A DNA stretch of 40,802 bases from Myxococcales bacterium (GTDB lineage: Bacteria; Myxococcota; Myxococcia; Myxococcales; Myxococcaceae). Every line of letters starts with the position of its first letter. Position 1 is the stretch's first letter. A program made the translations under genes and the position numbers. Positions 8,820 through 16,495 of this stretch are shown piece by piece. The notes beneath the pieces were generated by a model. That model was not told where the DNA came from and did no database searches. It saw only the letters and a program-made list of their open reading frames with translations. The stretch spans positions 1 through 40,802 of the forward strand of contig JAUXRI010000135.1 in the NCBI GenBank assembly GCA_030681895.1, in the 5' to 3' direction.

Positions 8820-9416
8820 ATGCTGACCGCTCTCGAAGAACGCGCGCTGCACGATCGCCTCGGAGCGCTGGCGCCGATCTCTCCGAAGACGTGGAAAGCG
8901 ATCGTCGCGCTCGGCTCGCGCATGTCGCTCGCGAAGGGAGAGTACTTTTCTCAGCCCGGCGAGAAGGCCACCCGGTTCGCGGTGGTGATCTCTGGGCTCT
9001 TGCGTCACTACTACCTCGACGCCGCCGGCAAGGAGTCGGTCAAGGCGTTCCGCGGGCCGATGGAGCTGAGCGGACCGTACGCCGAGATCATCCAGGGCCG
9101 GCCGTCGCGCACCTTCATCGAAGCGCTCACGCCTGCGGAGCTCTTCGTCTTCGAGGTCGCCGAGGTCGACGCCGCTGCAGAGTCATCGCTCGAGTTGCAA
9201 CGCCTCTTCCGCCGCTTCGTCGAGGTGCAGTTCGTCGCCAAGGAGCAGCGGGAATACGAGTTTCTGCTCCTCACCGCCGAGGAGCGATACCGGCAGTTCT
9301 GCGCGAGCCTGCCGGAGCTGCTCCAGCACATTCCGCAGCACCAGATCGCCTCCTACATCGGGATCACACCGGTCGCGTTGAGCCGCATTCGCGGGCGCGG
9401 GCGCGGCAAACGCTAG
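8820..9416 (+). CDS. Crp/Fnr-family transcription regulator
   Basis: A 198-residue regulator. Residues about 20-120 resemble the cyclic-nucleotide-binding beta barrel (LAKGEYFSQPGEKATRFAVV, then SGLLRHYYLDAAGKE), and the C-terminus has the helix-turn-helix IPQHQIASYIGITPVALSRIR. It lacks Cys pairs of the FNR iron-sulfur type and shows no clear intact phosphate-binding cassette for cAMP, so its ligand is unknown. An ACGAGG Shine-Dalgarno precedes the ATG. The divergent neighbour is the membrane oxygenase, and the palindrome at 8794-8807 suggests it controls that gene and itself. Confidence 0.85.
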   Translation: MLTALEERALHDRLGALAPISPKTWKAIVALGSRMSLAKGEYFSQPGEKATRFAVVISGLLRHYYLDAAGKESVKAFRGPMELSGPYAEIIQGRPSRTFIEALTPAELFVFEVAEVDAAAESSLELQRLFRRFVEVQFVAKEQREYEFLLLTAEERYRQFCASLPELLQHIPQHQIASYIGITPVALSRIRGRGRGKR

Positions 9417-9553
9417 AAGCCGTTCTGCGTGTCCGGCGTCTTCTCGCTCGCCATCGCTGAAGAATCTGCGCGGTCACGCAGGTTATGCGCGCTCCGGCAA
9501 CCCGTGCGCCCGGCACAGGCGAAGCACGGCGCGTGCAACTGCCCGTCCTCCAT

Positions 9554-11224
9554 ATGACTCAGGAGATCCTGTTGGGCGATGAAGCCGTCGCGCGCGGCGC
9601 CATCGATGCTGGCTTGAGCGCCGCCTATGCCTACCCCGGGACGCCCTCGACGGAGATCTTCGAGACGATCCACTCGCTGACGAAGCAGCACCACCTGCCG
9701 ATCCGCGGCTTCTGGTCGACCAACGAGAAGGTCGCGCTCGAAGAGGCGATCGGCGTCTCGTACTGCGGCAAGCGGGTGATGGTGTCGATGAAGCACGTGG
9801 GGCTCAACGTGGCCGCCGACCCGTTCATGAACGTCGCGGTCGCGGGCGCGTGGGGAGGCCTGGTGCTGGCCGTCGCCGACGATCCGTCGATGCACAGCTC
9901 GCAGAACGAACAGGACTCGCGCTACTTCGCCGACTTCGCGCAGGTGCTCTGTGTCGAGCCCGCCGATCAACAGGAGGCGTACGAGCTGACGCGAGAAGCG
10001 TTCGAGGTCTCCGAGCGGCTGCGAATCCCCGTTGTGCTGAGGCTGGTGACGCGGCTGGCGCACAGCCGGGCAGTGGTGACGCTCGGAGAACGGCGCACCC
10101 AGAACGAGCTGCGCTACGTCGAGGACGACGGGCTCTACACCCTCATCCCCAGCAACGCGCGGCGGGCGTACGCCGGGTTGATCGACAAACAGCCCGCGCT
10201 CCAGCGCTTCTCTGAGGAGCACCGCCTCAACGCGCTGACAATCCGCGGCGAGGGCAAGCCGGGCATCATCGTCTCCGGCATCGCGTGGACGTACCTGCGT
10301 GAGGCGCTCGGGCCGAAGCTCGACGACTTCAACGTGCTGCGCGTCAGCGTGTATCCGCTGCCGATCGGCAAGGTGCGGGAGCTGATCGATCACTCCAGTG
10401 AGCTGATGATCGTCGAAGAGGGCTACCCGTTCATCGAGCGCTTCGTCAGCGCGCTGGGCCTGTTCCGCGAGAAGCCGGTGAAGGGAAAGCTGACCGGCCA
10501 CGTGCCGCGCATCGGAGAGCTCAACCCCGACCTCCTCCGCAAGACGTTCGGCCTGCCCGTGAAAACGTCGCTCGCGATCGCCGGCCTCGAGGACGTGCTG
10601 ATGGCGCGACCTCCACGGCTCTGCGACGCCTGCCCTCACGGAGACTCGTACAACATCATCAACGAGGTCCGTCGCGAGCTGGACAGCTCGATGCGCGTGA
10701 TGGGCGACATCGGCTGCTACGCGCTCGGCTACTCGAAGCCCTACCAGGCCATCAACTCGTGCCTCTGCATGGGCTCGTCGATCGGCATGGCGATCGGCGC
10801 GGCGCACGCGGGCATCTCACCGTCGCTCTGCGTGATCGGCGACGGCACCTTCACGCACACTGGAATGAATGCGCTCCTCGACGCGGTGATCGAGAACACC
10901 AACATCAAGGTCTTCATCCTCGACAACAGCATCGTCGCGATGACGGGCGGGCAACCCACCACCATGTCCGACGCGCACCTCGAGGAGCTCGTCGCAGGCC
11001 TCGGCGTGAAGAAGGCCCACGTGCGGACGATCACCCCTGTGCCGCAGAAGCACGCCGAGAACCTCGCGATCGTCCGTGAAGAGCTCGCCTACCAGGGCCT
11101 GTCGGTGATCATCGCGAGGCGCGCGTGCGTTCGCTACGTGAAGGAGATCAAGGAACACAAACGGGAGCGCGACGCGGCGCATGCGCACGAAGGTGACTGC
11201 GCGAACTGCTCGGGGAACTGCTGA
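9554..11224 (+). CDS. iorA: indolepyruvate ferredoxin oxidoreductase alpha subunit (short form)
   Basis: The large, thiamine-diphosphate subunit that oxidatively decarboxylates indolepyruvate and other aryl-2-oxoacids to aryl-acetyl-CoA, passing electrons to ferredoxin. The 556-residue protein begins MTQEILLGDEAVARGAIDAG with YPGTPSTEI, the family's N-terminal pyrimidine-binding region. The ThDP motif GDGTFTHTGMN is followed by LDNSIVAMTGG near the C-terminus. The usual C-terminal ferredoxin-like domain with two four-Cys clusters is absent; the protein ends with a short basic stretch and CANCSGNC. I chose ATG 9554 from family alignment; an upstream ATG at 9485 is open and neither has a clear Shine-Dalgarno. 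Its TGA overlaps the iorB ATG (TGATG). Confidence 0.93.
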   Translation: MTQEILLGDEAVARGAIDAGLSAAYAYPGTPSTEIFETIHSLTKQHHLPIRGFWSTNEKVALEEAIGVSYCGKRVMVSMKHVGLNVAADPFMNVAVAGAWGGLVLAVADDPSMHSSQNEQDSRYFADFAQVLCVEPADQQEAYELTREAFEVSERLRIPVVLRLVTRLAHSRAVVTLGERRTQNELRYVEDDGLYTLIPSNARRAYAGLIDKQPALQRFSEEHRLNALTIRGEGKPGIIVSGIAWTYLREALGPKLDDFNVLRVSVYPLPIGKVRELIDHSSELMIVEEGYPFIERFVSALGLFREKPVKGKLTGHVPRIGELNPDLLRKTFGLPVKTSLAIAGLEDVLMARPPRLCDACPHGDSYNIINEVRRELDSSMRVMGDIGCYALGYSKPYQAINSCLCMGSSIGMAIGAAHAGISPSLCVIGDGTFTHTGMNALLDAVIENTNIKVFILDNSIVAMTGGQPTTMSDAHLEELVAGLGVKKAHVRTITPVPQKHAENLAIVREELAYQGLSVIIARRACVRYVKEIKEHKRERDAAHAHEGDCANCSGNC

Positions 11225-12009
11225 TGAACTTCGATCTCGTCCTCTGCGGAGTCGGTGGCCAGGGCGTGCTCTCCACCGCGTACGTGATCGATCACGCCGC
11301 GGTCGACGCGGGGCTGCACTTCAAACAACCCGAGATCCACGGCATGTCGCAGCGGGGCGGCGCGGTGTCGGCGCAGGTGCGGTTGGGGAGCGCTCCCATC
11401 GCGAGCGATCTGATCTCGACCGGCGAGGCGAAGGCGGTGCTGTCGGTCGAGCCGATGGAGAGCCTGCGCTACCTGTCGCTGCTCTCGAGCGACGGCTGGG
11501 TGTTCACCGACGTCACGCCGCTGAAGAACATGGCGGGGTACCCCGACACCGCGAAGCTCTACGAGGTGCTCTTCAGCCTGCCGCACGTGGTGGCGGTGAA
11601 CGCGACGAAGCTCGCGGCGAAGGCAGGCGCGAGCAAGGCCCAGAACATGGTGGTGCTCGGCGCCGCTGCGAGCCACCTCCCCTTCCCTGTCGAGCTGCTC
11701 GAGAAGCACCTGCGGGCGTTGTTTCAGGTGAAGGGCGAGCACGTGGTGACGGCGAACCTGAAGGCGTTTCGCATGGGCCTGGCCGCGAGCGCGTTCGGCG
11801 CAGCGCTGATCGCGCGTGGCGTCAGCGCTCCGATCGCTGCGCGCGTGGTGGCGCGGCTCGACTTCGACGCGACGCCTGTCGCAGAGGATGTGGTGAGCGC
11901 CTGGGTCGAGCGGCTGCTGCGGAGTGATGCTGAGGCGCTCTCGAAGCGGGTGCTCGCGGCCGGTGACACGTTGCCGCTGGAGGCGCAGCTGCCGGCGAAG
12001 CTGGCATGA
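11224..12009 (+). CDS. iorB: indolepyruvate ferredoxin oxidoreductase beta subunit
   Basis: The small gamma-type subunit that works with IorA in CoA-dependent oxidation of aryl-2-oxoacids. The 261-residue product begins NFDLVLCGVGGQGVLSTAYV, the family's GVGGQG motif, and has EIHGMSQRGGAVSAQVRLG, the second family hallmark. It is longer than the usual 200 residues, with about 60 extra C-terminal residues after ALIARGVSAP. It overlaps iorA by one base and acd by four (ATGA), so all three are almost certainly translated as a coupled unit. Confidence 0.93.
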   Translation: MNFDLVLCGVGGQGVLSTAYVIDHAAVDAGLHFKQPEIHGMSQRGGAVSAQVRLGSAPIASDLISTGEAKAVLSVEPMESLRYLSLLSSDGWVFTDVTPLKNMAGYPDTAKLYEVLFSLPHVVAVNATKLAAKAGASKAQNMVVLGAAASHLPFPVELLEKHLRALFQVKGEHVVTANLKAFRMGLAASAFGAALIARGVSAPIAARVVARLDFDATPVAEDVVSAWVERLLRSDAEALSKRVLAAGDTLPLEAQLPAKLA

Positions 12010-14228
12010 CGAGCGAGGTGCTCGGCAGTGTGGTGCGCGACGCCATCGCGAAAGGCGCGTCGGTGTTGACGGAGCCGGAGCTGTATCGCGTGCTCGCTGC
12101 GGCCGGCCTTCCGGTCCCCGACCACGAGGTGCTGACCGGAGCGGCGCGCTGCACGCTGCAGGGACCGGTGGTGCTGAAGGTCGTCTCGCGCGACGTGCTC
12201 CACAAGAGTGACGTCGGTGGCGTGCGCTTCCTGGACGCGTCGGAAGTGACGCCGTCGGTGGTGTCGAGCTTCCTCTCCGACGTGTCCACCCGTTGGTCGA
12301 CTGCTCACGGACGAACGCCCTCGCTCGACGGCGCGCTCGTCATGCGTCGGGTGGAGTTCGATCGCACCAGACTCGGCGCTGAAGTGATCGTCGGCCTGCG
12401 CCGCACGCCCGAGTTCGGCATGGTGGGGATGATCGGCCTGGGCGGCGTGAAGACCGAGATCTTCGGCGGCCGGCTTCCGCGGCGTGAGGCGACGGCGATC
12501 TTCTCTCCTGCAGATCCCTCCGTGGCGTTGCGCGAGCTGAAGCAGACCCTGGTCTATCGAGATCTCGAGGGCACGCTCCGCGGGAGCGACCGGCTGCTCG
12601 ACGATGCCGCCTGGCTCGGGCTGCTCGAGTTCCTCCGCGACGTCGCCACCGTGCCCGGGCTCGAGGAGCTCGAGTTCAACCCGTTCGTGGTGACGAAGGC
12701 CGGAGCGCTGGTCCCGGTCGACGCGCTCGCACGCGTCGGGACCGCTCCGGCCGAACGAGCTCGATCGCCCATCGACAAGCTGCGCGCGTTCTTCGAGCCG
12801 AAGTCGATCGCCGTCGCTGGCGTTTCGTCGAAGCACGTCAACATGGGCCGCATCATCTTGCGCAACCTGCTGCGTGACGGCTTCACGCCCGACCAGCTCA
12901 CGGTGTTGAAGCCGGGAGATACGGCGATCGATGGCGTTCGCTGTGTCGCGACTCCGACCGAGCTCGAAGCGCCAGTCGATCTCGCTGTGCTCGCCGTCTC
13001 TGCGAACGCGGCGCCCGAGCTGATGCAGTCGCTCGTCGAGCACCAGAAGGCCGAGTCGATCATCGTCATCCCCGGAGGCATGGCCGAGAAGGAAGGCGGC
13101 GCCGAGAAGCAACGCGCGCTCGAAGACGTGCTCGCGCGATCGCGGTCAACGGCATGGCGTGGCCCCGTGGTGTGCGGGCCCAACTCGATGGGCGTGGTGT
13201 CGGTGCCCGGCGGCTACGACACGACCTTCATTCCCGCGCACAAGCTGCCGCGAAAAACCGGGAGCGTCCGCAACCTCGCGTTCATCAGCCAGAGCGGCGC
13301 CTTCACGATCACGCGCGGCAGTCATCTGGAGCAGCTCGTCCCCCGCTACCTCGTGAGCGCCGGCAACCAGGCCGACCTCGGCATCGCGGACTTCGTCGGG
13401 TACGTGGCGAAGGATCCCGAGGTAAAGGTGATCGCCGCGTACGTCGAAGGGTTCACGGCCGGCGATGGGAGCCGTTTCCTCGAAGCGACCCGCGTCGCGC
13501 ACTCGCTCGGCAAGCGCGTCATTCTCTACAAGGGCGGGCGCTCACCTGAAGGTCAGGGCACCGCGGCAGGACACACCGCAGCGATCGCCGGTGACTACCG
13601 CGCGTGTTGGCACCTCTGTCGCGCGGCGGGCGTGCTCGTCGCCGAGTCGTTCGCCGAGTTCGAGGGGCTCGTCCGGGTCTCGTGCGCGCTGGCCGGCAGG
13701 CCTCGTGGAACACGCGTGATGTTGATGAGCAACGCTGGGTTCGAGGTCGTCGGCATGGCCGATCACCTGCGCGGAGAGTCGCATGCACTCGAGTTGTCGA
13801 AGCTGAGTTCACTCACGAAGGACCGCGTTCGCGCCGCCCTCGCCCGCTGCAAGGTGGACGAACTGGTCGACGCGAAGAACCCGCTCGACGTGACACCGTC
13901 GGCGCCTGACTCCGCGCACCTCGAGATCGCGCAGGCCGTGCTCGATGACGATGGTGTCGACGCGCTGGTGCTCGGAGTCGTACCGATGTCGCCGGCACTT
14001 GCGTCGCTGGGCACCAGTGAGAACGACGCCGAGACGATCGCGTCGGCGGACAGTCTGGCGCGAACGCTCCCCGCGCTGTTCAGGGCGACGAAGAAGCCGA
14101 TGGTCGCGGTGGTCGATGCAGGCCGGCTCTACGATCCACTCGTCGCGGCGCTCGAGGCTGGCGGGGTTCCCGTCTTCCGTCGCGGCGACGAGGCCGTTCG
14201 GGCTCTCGGCGCGTGGCTCACGGTCTGA
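12006..14228 (+). CDS. ADP-forming acyl-CoA synthetase, fused beta-alpha
   Basis: Converts acyl- or aryl-acetyl-CoA to the free acid while making ATP from ADP and phosphate. The 740-residue protein joins an N-terminal ATP-grasp half (KVVSRDVLHKSDVGGVRF, then EVIVGLRRTPEFGMVGMIGLGG, and LEELEFNPFVV with the metal-binding region) to a C-terminal CoA-binding and ligase half beginning FFEPKSIAVAGVS. The likely phosphohistidine lies in GHTAAIAGDY, the counterpart of SHTGSLAG in relatives. The order is beta then alpha, unlike many bacterial fusions with alpha first. It overlaps iorB by four bases. In archaea such synthetases use the products of Ior; the operon makes the same link here. The 3' end is the first of three decayed repeat copies. 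Confidence 0.92.
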   Translation: MTSEVLGSVVRDAIAKGASVLTEPELYRVLAAAGLPVPDHEVLTGAARCTLQGPVVLKVVSRDVLHKSDVGGVRFLDASEVTPSVVSSFLSDVSTRWSTAHGRTPSLDGALVMRRVEFDRTRLGAEVIVGLRRTPEFGMVGMIGLGGVKTEIFGGRLPRREATAIFSPADPSVALRELKQTLVYRDLEGTLRGSDRLLDDAAWLGLLEFLRDVATVPGLEELEFNPFVVTKAGALVPVDALARVGTAPAERARSPIDKLRAFFEPKSIAVAGVSSKHVNMGRIILRNLLRDGFTPDQLTVLKPGDTAIDGVRCVATPTELEAPVDLAVLAVSANAAPELMQSLVEHQKAESIIVIPGGMAEKEGGAEKQRALEDVLARSRSTAWRGPVVCGPNSMGVVSVPGGYDTTFIPAHKLPRKTGSVRNLAFISQSGAFTITRGSHLEQLVPRYLVSAGNQADLGIADFVGYVAKDPEVKVIAAYVEGFTAGDGSRFLEATRVAHSLGKRVILYKGGRSPEGQGTAAGHTAAIAGDYRACWHLCRAAGVLVAESFAEFEGLVRVSCALAGRPRGTRVMLMSNAGFEVVGMADHLRGESHALELSKLSSLTKDRVRAALARCKVDELVDAKNPLDVTPSAPDSAHLEIAQAVLDDDGVDALVLGVVPMSPALASLGTSENDAETIASADSLARTLPALFRATKKPMVAVVDAGRLYDPLVAALEAGGVPVFRRGDEAVRALGAWLTV

Positions 14229-14475
14229 GCGAGGCTTCACGACGACGTGGTGCTCCAGGCGGGAGTCGTTCTGGAGATGGCGAAGAAGCCGTTCCGGCTC
14301 TCGGCCCTGGCGCACGGCTTGAACGCTTCGATGACACCGCGATGATCGACACGGCAACTCTCCGAGCAACTTGCCGCGCGCTCGATGCTGCGGCGCCGCC
14401 GTTTTCGTCGCGGGACCACGCCCTTCGCGCTCTCGGCGCGTGGCTCACTGACTGAGGGCTTCGACGACGGCGCGA
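14148..14475. repeat. three decayed copies of the acd/hisC 3' junction
   Basis: Imperfect direct copies lie at about 14148-14245 (the real end of acd), 14259-14352, and 14378-14475 (running into the real end of hisC). Each has a core like GCCGTTCGGGCTCTCGGC: at 14193, at 14288 with one change, and at 14420 with two. Copy 3 still reads ALRALGAWLTD then stop, against AVRALGAWLTV in the acd protein. Copies 1 and 2, read on the minus strand, still resemble the HisC end DNRAVVEAL (EHHVVVKPRS, DHRGVIEAF). It looks like tandem duplication followed by decay; none of the extra copies seems to make protein. Confidence 0.6.
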
Positions 14476-15506
14476 TTGTCGGCTTCGAGCCCGACCGAGA
14501 TCCGCAACCCTTCGAGCGGAGGAATCGCCCTGACGATCACCCCACGCGCACGCAGCTTCGCGTCGGCGGCCTTCCATCCTTCTCCGGGAAATCGCGCCAG
14601 GACGAAGTTCGCACCCGACGGGAGCACCTCGATGCCCGCCTTCGTCAGCTCCGTCGCGAGCCACGGACGCCAGCGCTGGTTGTGCTCGACGGATCTGCGC
14701 ACGTGGTCGCGATCATCGAGCGCGGCGATGGCGGCGGCCTGCGATGGAGACGTCACGGGAAAGATGAAGCGCGCCCGCCTCAGCAGCGTGATCGTCTCGG
14801 GGTCGGCGTGGAGCCAACCGATCCTCAGCCCCGCGAGCGCGTAGAGCTTCGAGAAGGTGCGCAACACGACGACGCGACCGGGGAACGCCGTGACGTGTTG
14901 GTGGCCGGGATCGTACGCGGCGTCGGTGAGGTACTCCGCGTAGGCCGAGTCGAGCACGAGCATCACGCGCTCCGGGAGGCCGGCGACGAGCCTGGCGATC
15001 GCGTGCCGATCGACCCACGTGCCGGTCGGGTTGTTCGGGTTGGCGATGAAGACGAGCCGCGTGCGCTCGGTGACCGACGCCAGCAGCGCGTCGACGTCGG
15101 CGGTGAAGTTCGGAGCAGCTGACGTCACCACCGTCGCGCCCACCGCGTTCGCGAAGATGGAGAACATCGGGAAGCTGAACCTCGGCATGAGCACCTCGTC
15201 GCCCGGGCCGGCGAAGGTGCGGCAGAGCACTTCGATCAGCGACTCGGAGCCCGTGCCACACATCAGCCACGCGGAATCGAGGCCATGGTGGCGCGCGATC
15301 GCCTCGTTGAGCGCGCGGGTATCGGCGTCCGGGTAGAGGTGAACGCTCGACGCGACGGAGCGCGCAGCCTCGACGGCGCGTGGGCTCGGGCCGATAGGCG
15401 ATTCGTTGGCGGCGAGGAGCGCAGGGCTCGCCACGCCCGGCAACGTCATGTCACCGGCGACGTAGTTCGCGATCTGGAGGATTCCCGGACGTGGCGCAGG
15501 TCTCAT
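14445..15506 (-). CDS. hisC: histidinol-phosphate aminotransferase family protein
   Basis: A 353-residue class I/II PLP aminotransferase. It shows NESPIGPSP near the N-terminus, YPDADTRALNEAIA and CGTGSESLIEVL, then FIANPNNPTGTW and the PLP lysine in TFSKLYALAGLRIGW near residue 220, all typical of HisC. HisC makes histidinol phosphate from imidazole acetol phosphate, but paralogs act on aromatic amino acids. Sitting beside iorAB-acd, this one could supply aryl-pyruvates for that operon; that is inference. It is convergent with acd, and no other his genes are in the window. The start ATG at 15506 has weak upstream signals. Confidence 0.88.
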   Translation of the reverse strand: MRPAPRPGILQIANYVAGDMTLPGVASPALLAANESPIGPSPRAVEAARSVASSVHLYPDADTRALNEAIARHHGLDSAWLMCGTGSESLIEVLCRTFAGPGDEVLMPRFSFPMFSIFANAVGATVVTSAAPNFTADVDALLASVTERTRLVFIANPNNPTGTWVDRHAIARLVAGLPERVMLVLDSAYAEYLTDAAYDPGHQHVTAFPGRVVVLRTFSKLYALAGLRIGWLHADPETITLLRRARFIFPVTSPSQAAAIAALDDRDHVRRSVEHNQRWRPWLATELTKAGIEVLPSGANFVLARFPGEGWKAADAKLRARGVIVRAIPPLEGLRISVGLEADNRAVVEALSQ

Positions 15507-15564
15507 GACCGAGTGCGTACACGGCGGGCTCCGGCGCGTCTTTGGGCTTCATCAAGCGAACGCG

Positions 15565-16335
15565 CTACTCGAGCAGATCGGGTTGCTCGTGAACGATGCG
15601 CTGCCAGAGCGGCTGGAACTGGAACCACCCGGCGAGCGGGTTGCCGGTGATCTGAAAGGCCTGCTTTGCGGCGTCTTCTTTGATCAGGCGGGGCTCTCCG
15701 GCGGCGCGCGCGAGCAGCTCGGCGCGGCACGAGCGATCCATCGTGATGAACCACCAGGCCGCGGCGTCGATGGTCTCTCCGACGGTCAGCAGGCCGTGAT
15801 TGCCGAGGATGACCGCCTTCTTCGTGCCGAGCGCTTTCCCGATGCGCTGGCCTTCGTCGAGATCGACCACCACACCGCCGAAGTCGTCGAAGAGCGCGTG
15901 GTCTCCGTAGAAGGCGCAGCTGTCTTGAGTGATCGGAGAGAGGAGCTGGTTGAGCGTCGAGAACGCCTTCCCGTGCAGCGAGTGCGCGTGGGCAGCCGCA
16001 ACGACGTCAGGTCGGGCCTTGTGCACACGCGAGTGGATGACGAACGCCGCGCGGTTGACGGGGAGCTCGCCTTCGACCGTCTCGCCTTCATGATCGACGC
16101 GGATGAGATCGCTGACGCTGATACGGCCGAAGTCGACGCCGAACGGGTTCACCCAGAACGAGTCGGTGTGCTCCGGGTCGCGCACGGTGACGTGACCGGC
16201 GACGCCTTCGTCGTAGCCGAACTTCGCGAAGAGCCGGAACGTCGCGGCGAGGCGTTGTTTGCGGTGAAGGCGCTCTTCTTGAACTGTGTTGAAGGTCGGC
16301 GGAGCGAACGAGAGCTTGAAGGGTCCGGTTTCCAT
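15565..16335 (-). CDS. class II aldolase/adducin family protein
   Basis: A 256-residue protein of the zinc-dependent aldolase/adducin fold. The metal ligands of the family are visible as AAHAHSLHG (two His) and ILGNHGLLTVG (third His), with EGVAGHVTVRDPEHTDSFWVNPFG near the N-terminus. It resembles members of unknown substrate rather than fuculose-phosphate aldolase. The start is uncertain. METGPFKLSF at 16335 fits the family but has no good Shine-Dalgarno; a strong GAGGAG lies further upstream, 7 bases before an out-of-frame ATG. A TTG at 16377 in frame is the other choice. It follows hisC on the same strand with a 58-base gap. Confidence 0.85.
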   Translation of the reverse strand: METGPFKLSFAPPTFNTVQEERLHRKQRLAATFRLFAKFGYDEGVAGHVTVRDPEHTDSFWVNPFGVDFGRISVSDLIRVDHEGETVEGELPVNRAAFVIHSRVHKARPDVVAAAHAHSLHGKAFSTLNQLLSPITQDSCAFYGDHALFDDFGGVVVDLDEGQRIGKALGTKKAVILGNHGLLTVGETIDAAAWWFITMDRSCRAELLARAAGEPRLIKEDAAKQAFQITGNPLAGWFQFQPLWQRIVHEQPDLLE

Positions 16336-16415
16336 GCGGGCGAGTGTCGCCGGAGGCTGACGTGCCGACCATGGCAAAGCTCCTCGTGGTGCGCCGGTGG
16401 TGCGGGTTCGAGCGG

Positions 16416-16468
16416 GAGAAAAACAAGGGCCCTGACTCCGTTGGCTTTCGCCTCGAGACTCAGGGCCC
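16416..16468 (-). terminator. structured intrinsic terminator, copy A
   Basis: On the minus strand a 9-bp stem (GGGCCCTGA/TCAGGGCCC) encloses a 24-base loop that holds GGC-GAAA-GCC, a small inner hairpin with a GNRA tetraloop, and the stem is followed by TTGTTTTT. It lies just after the cytochrome gene stop (16496). The 40-base core matches copy B at 17823-17862 in 39 of 40 positions, loop included. Confidence 0.85.
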
Positions 16469-16495
16469 GCGCGGATGAGGCAACTGCCGGGCGTC

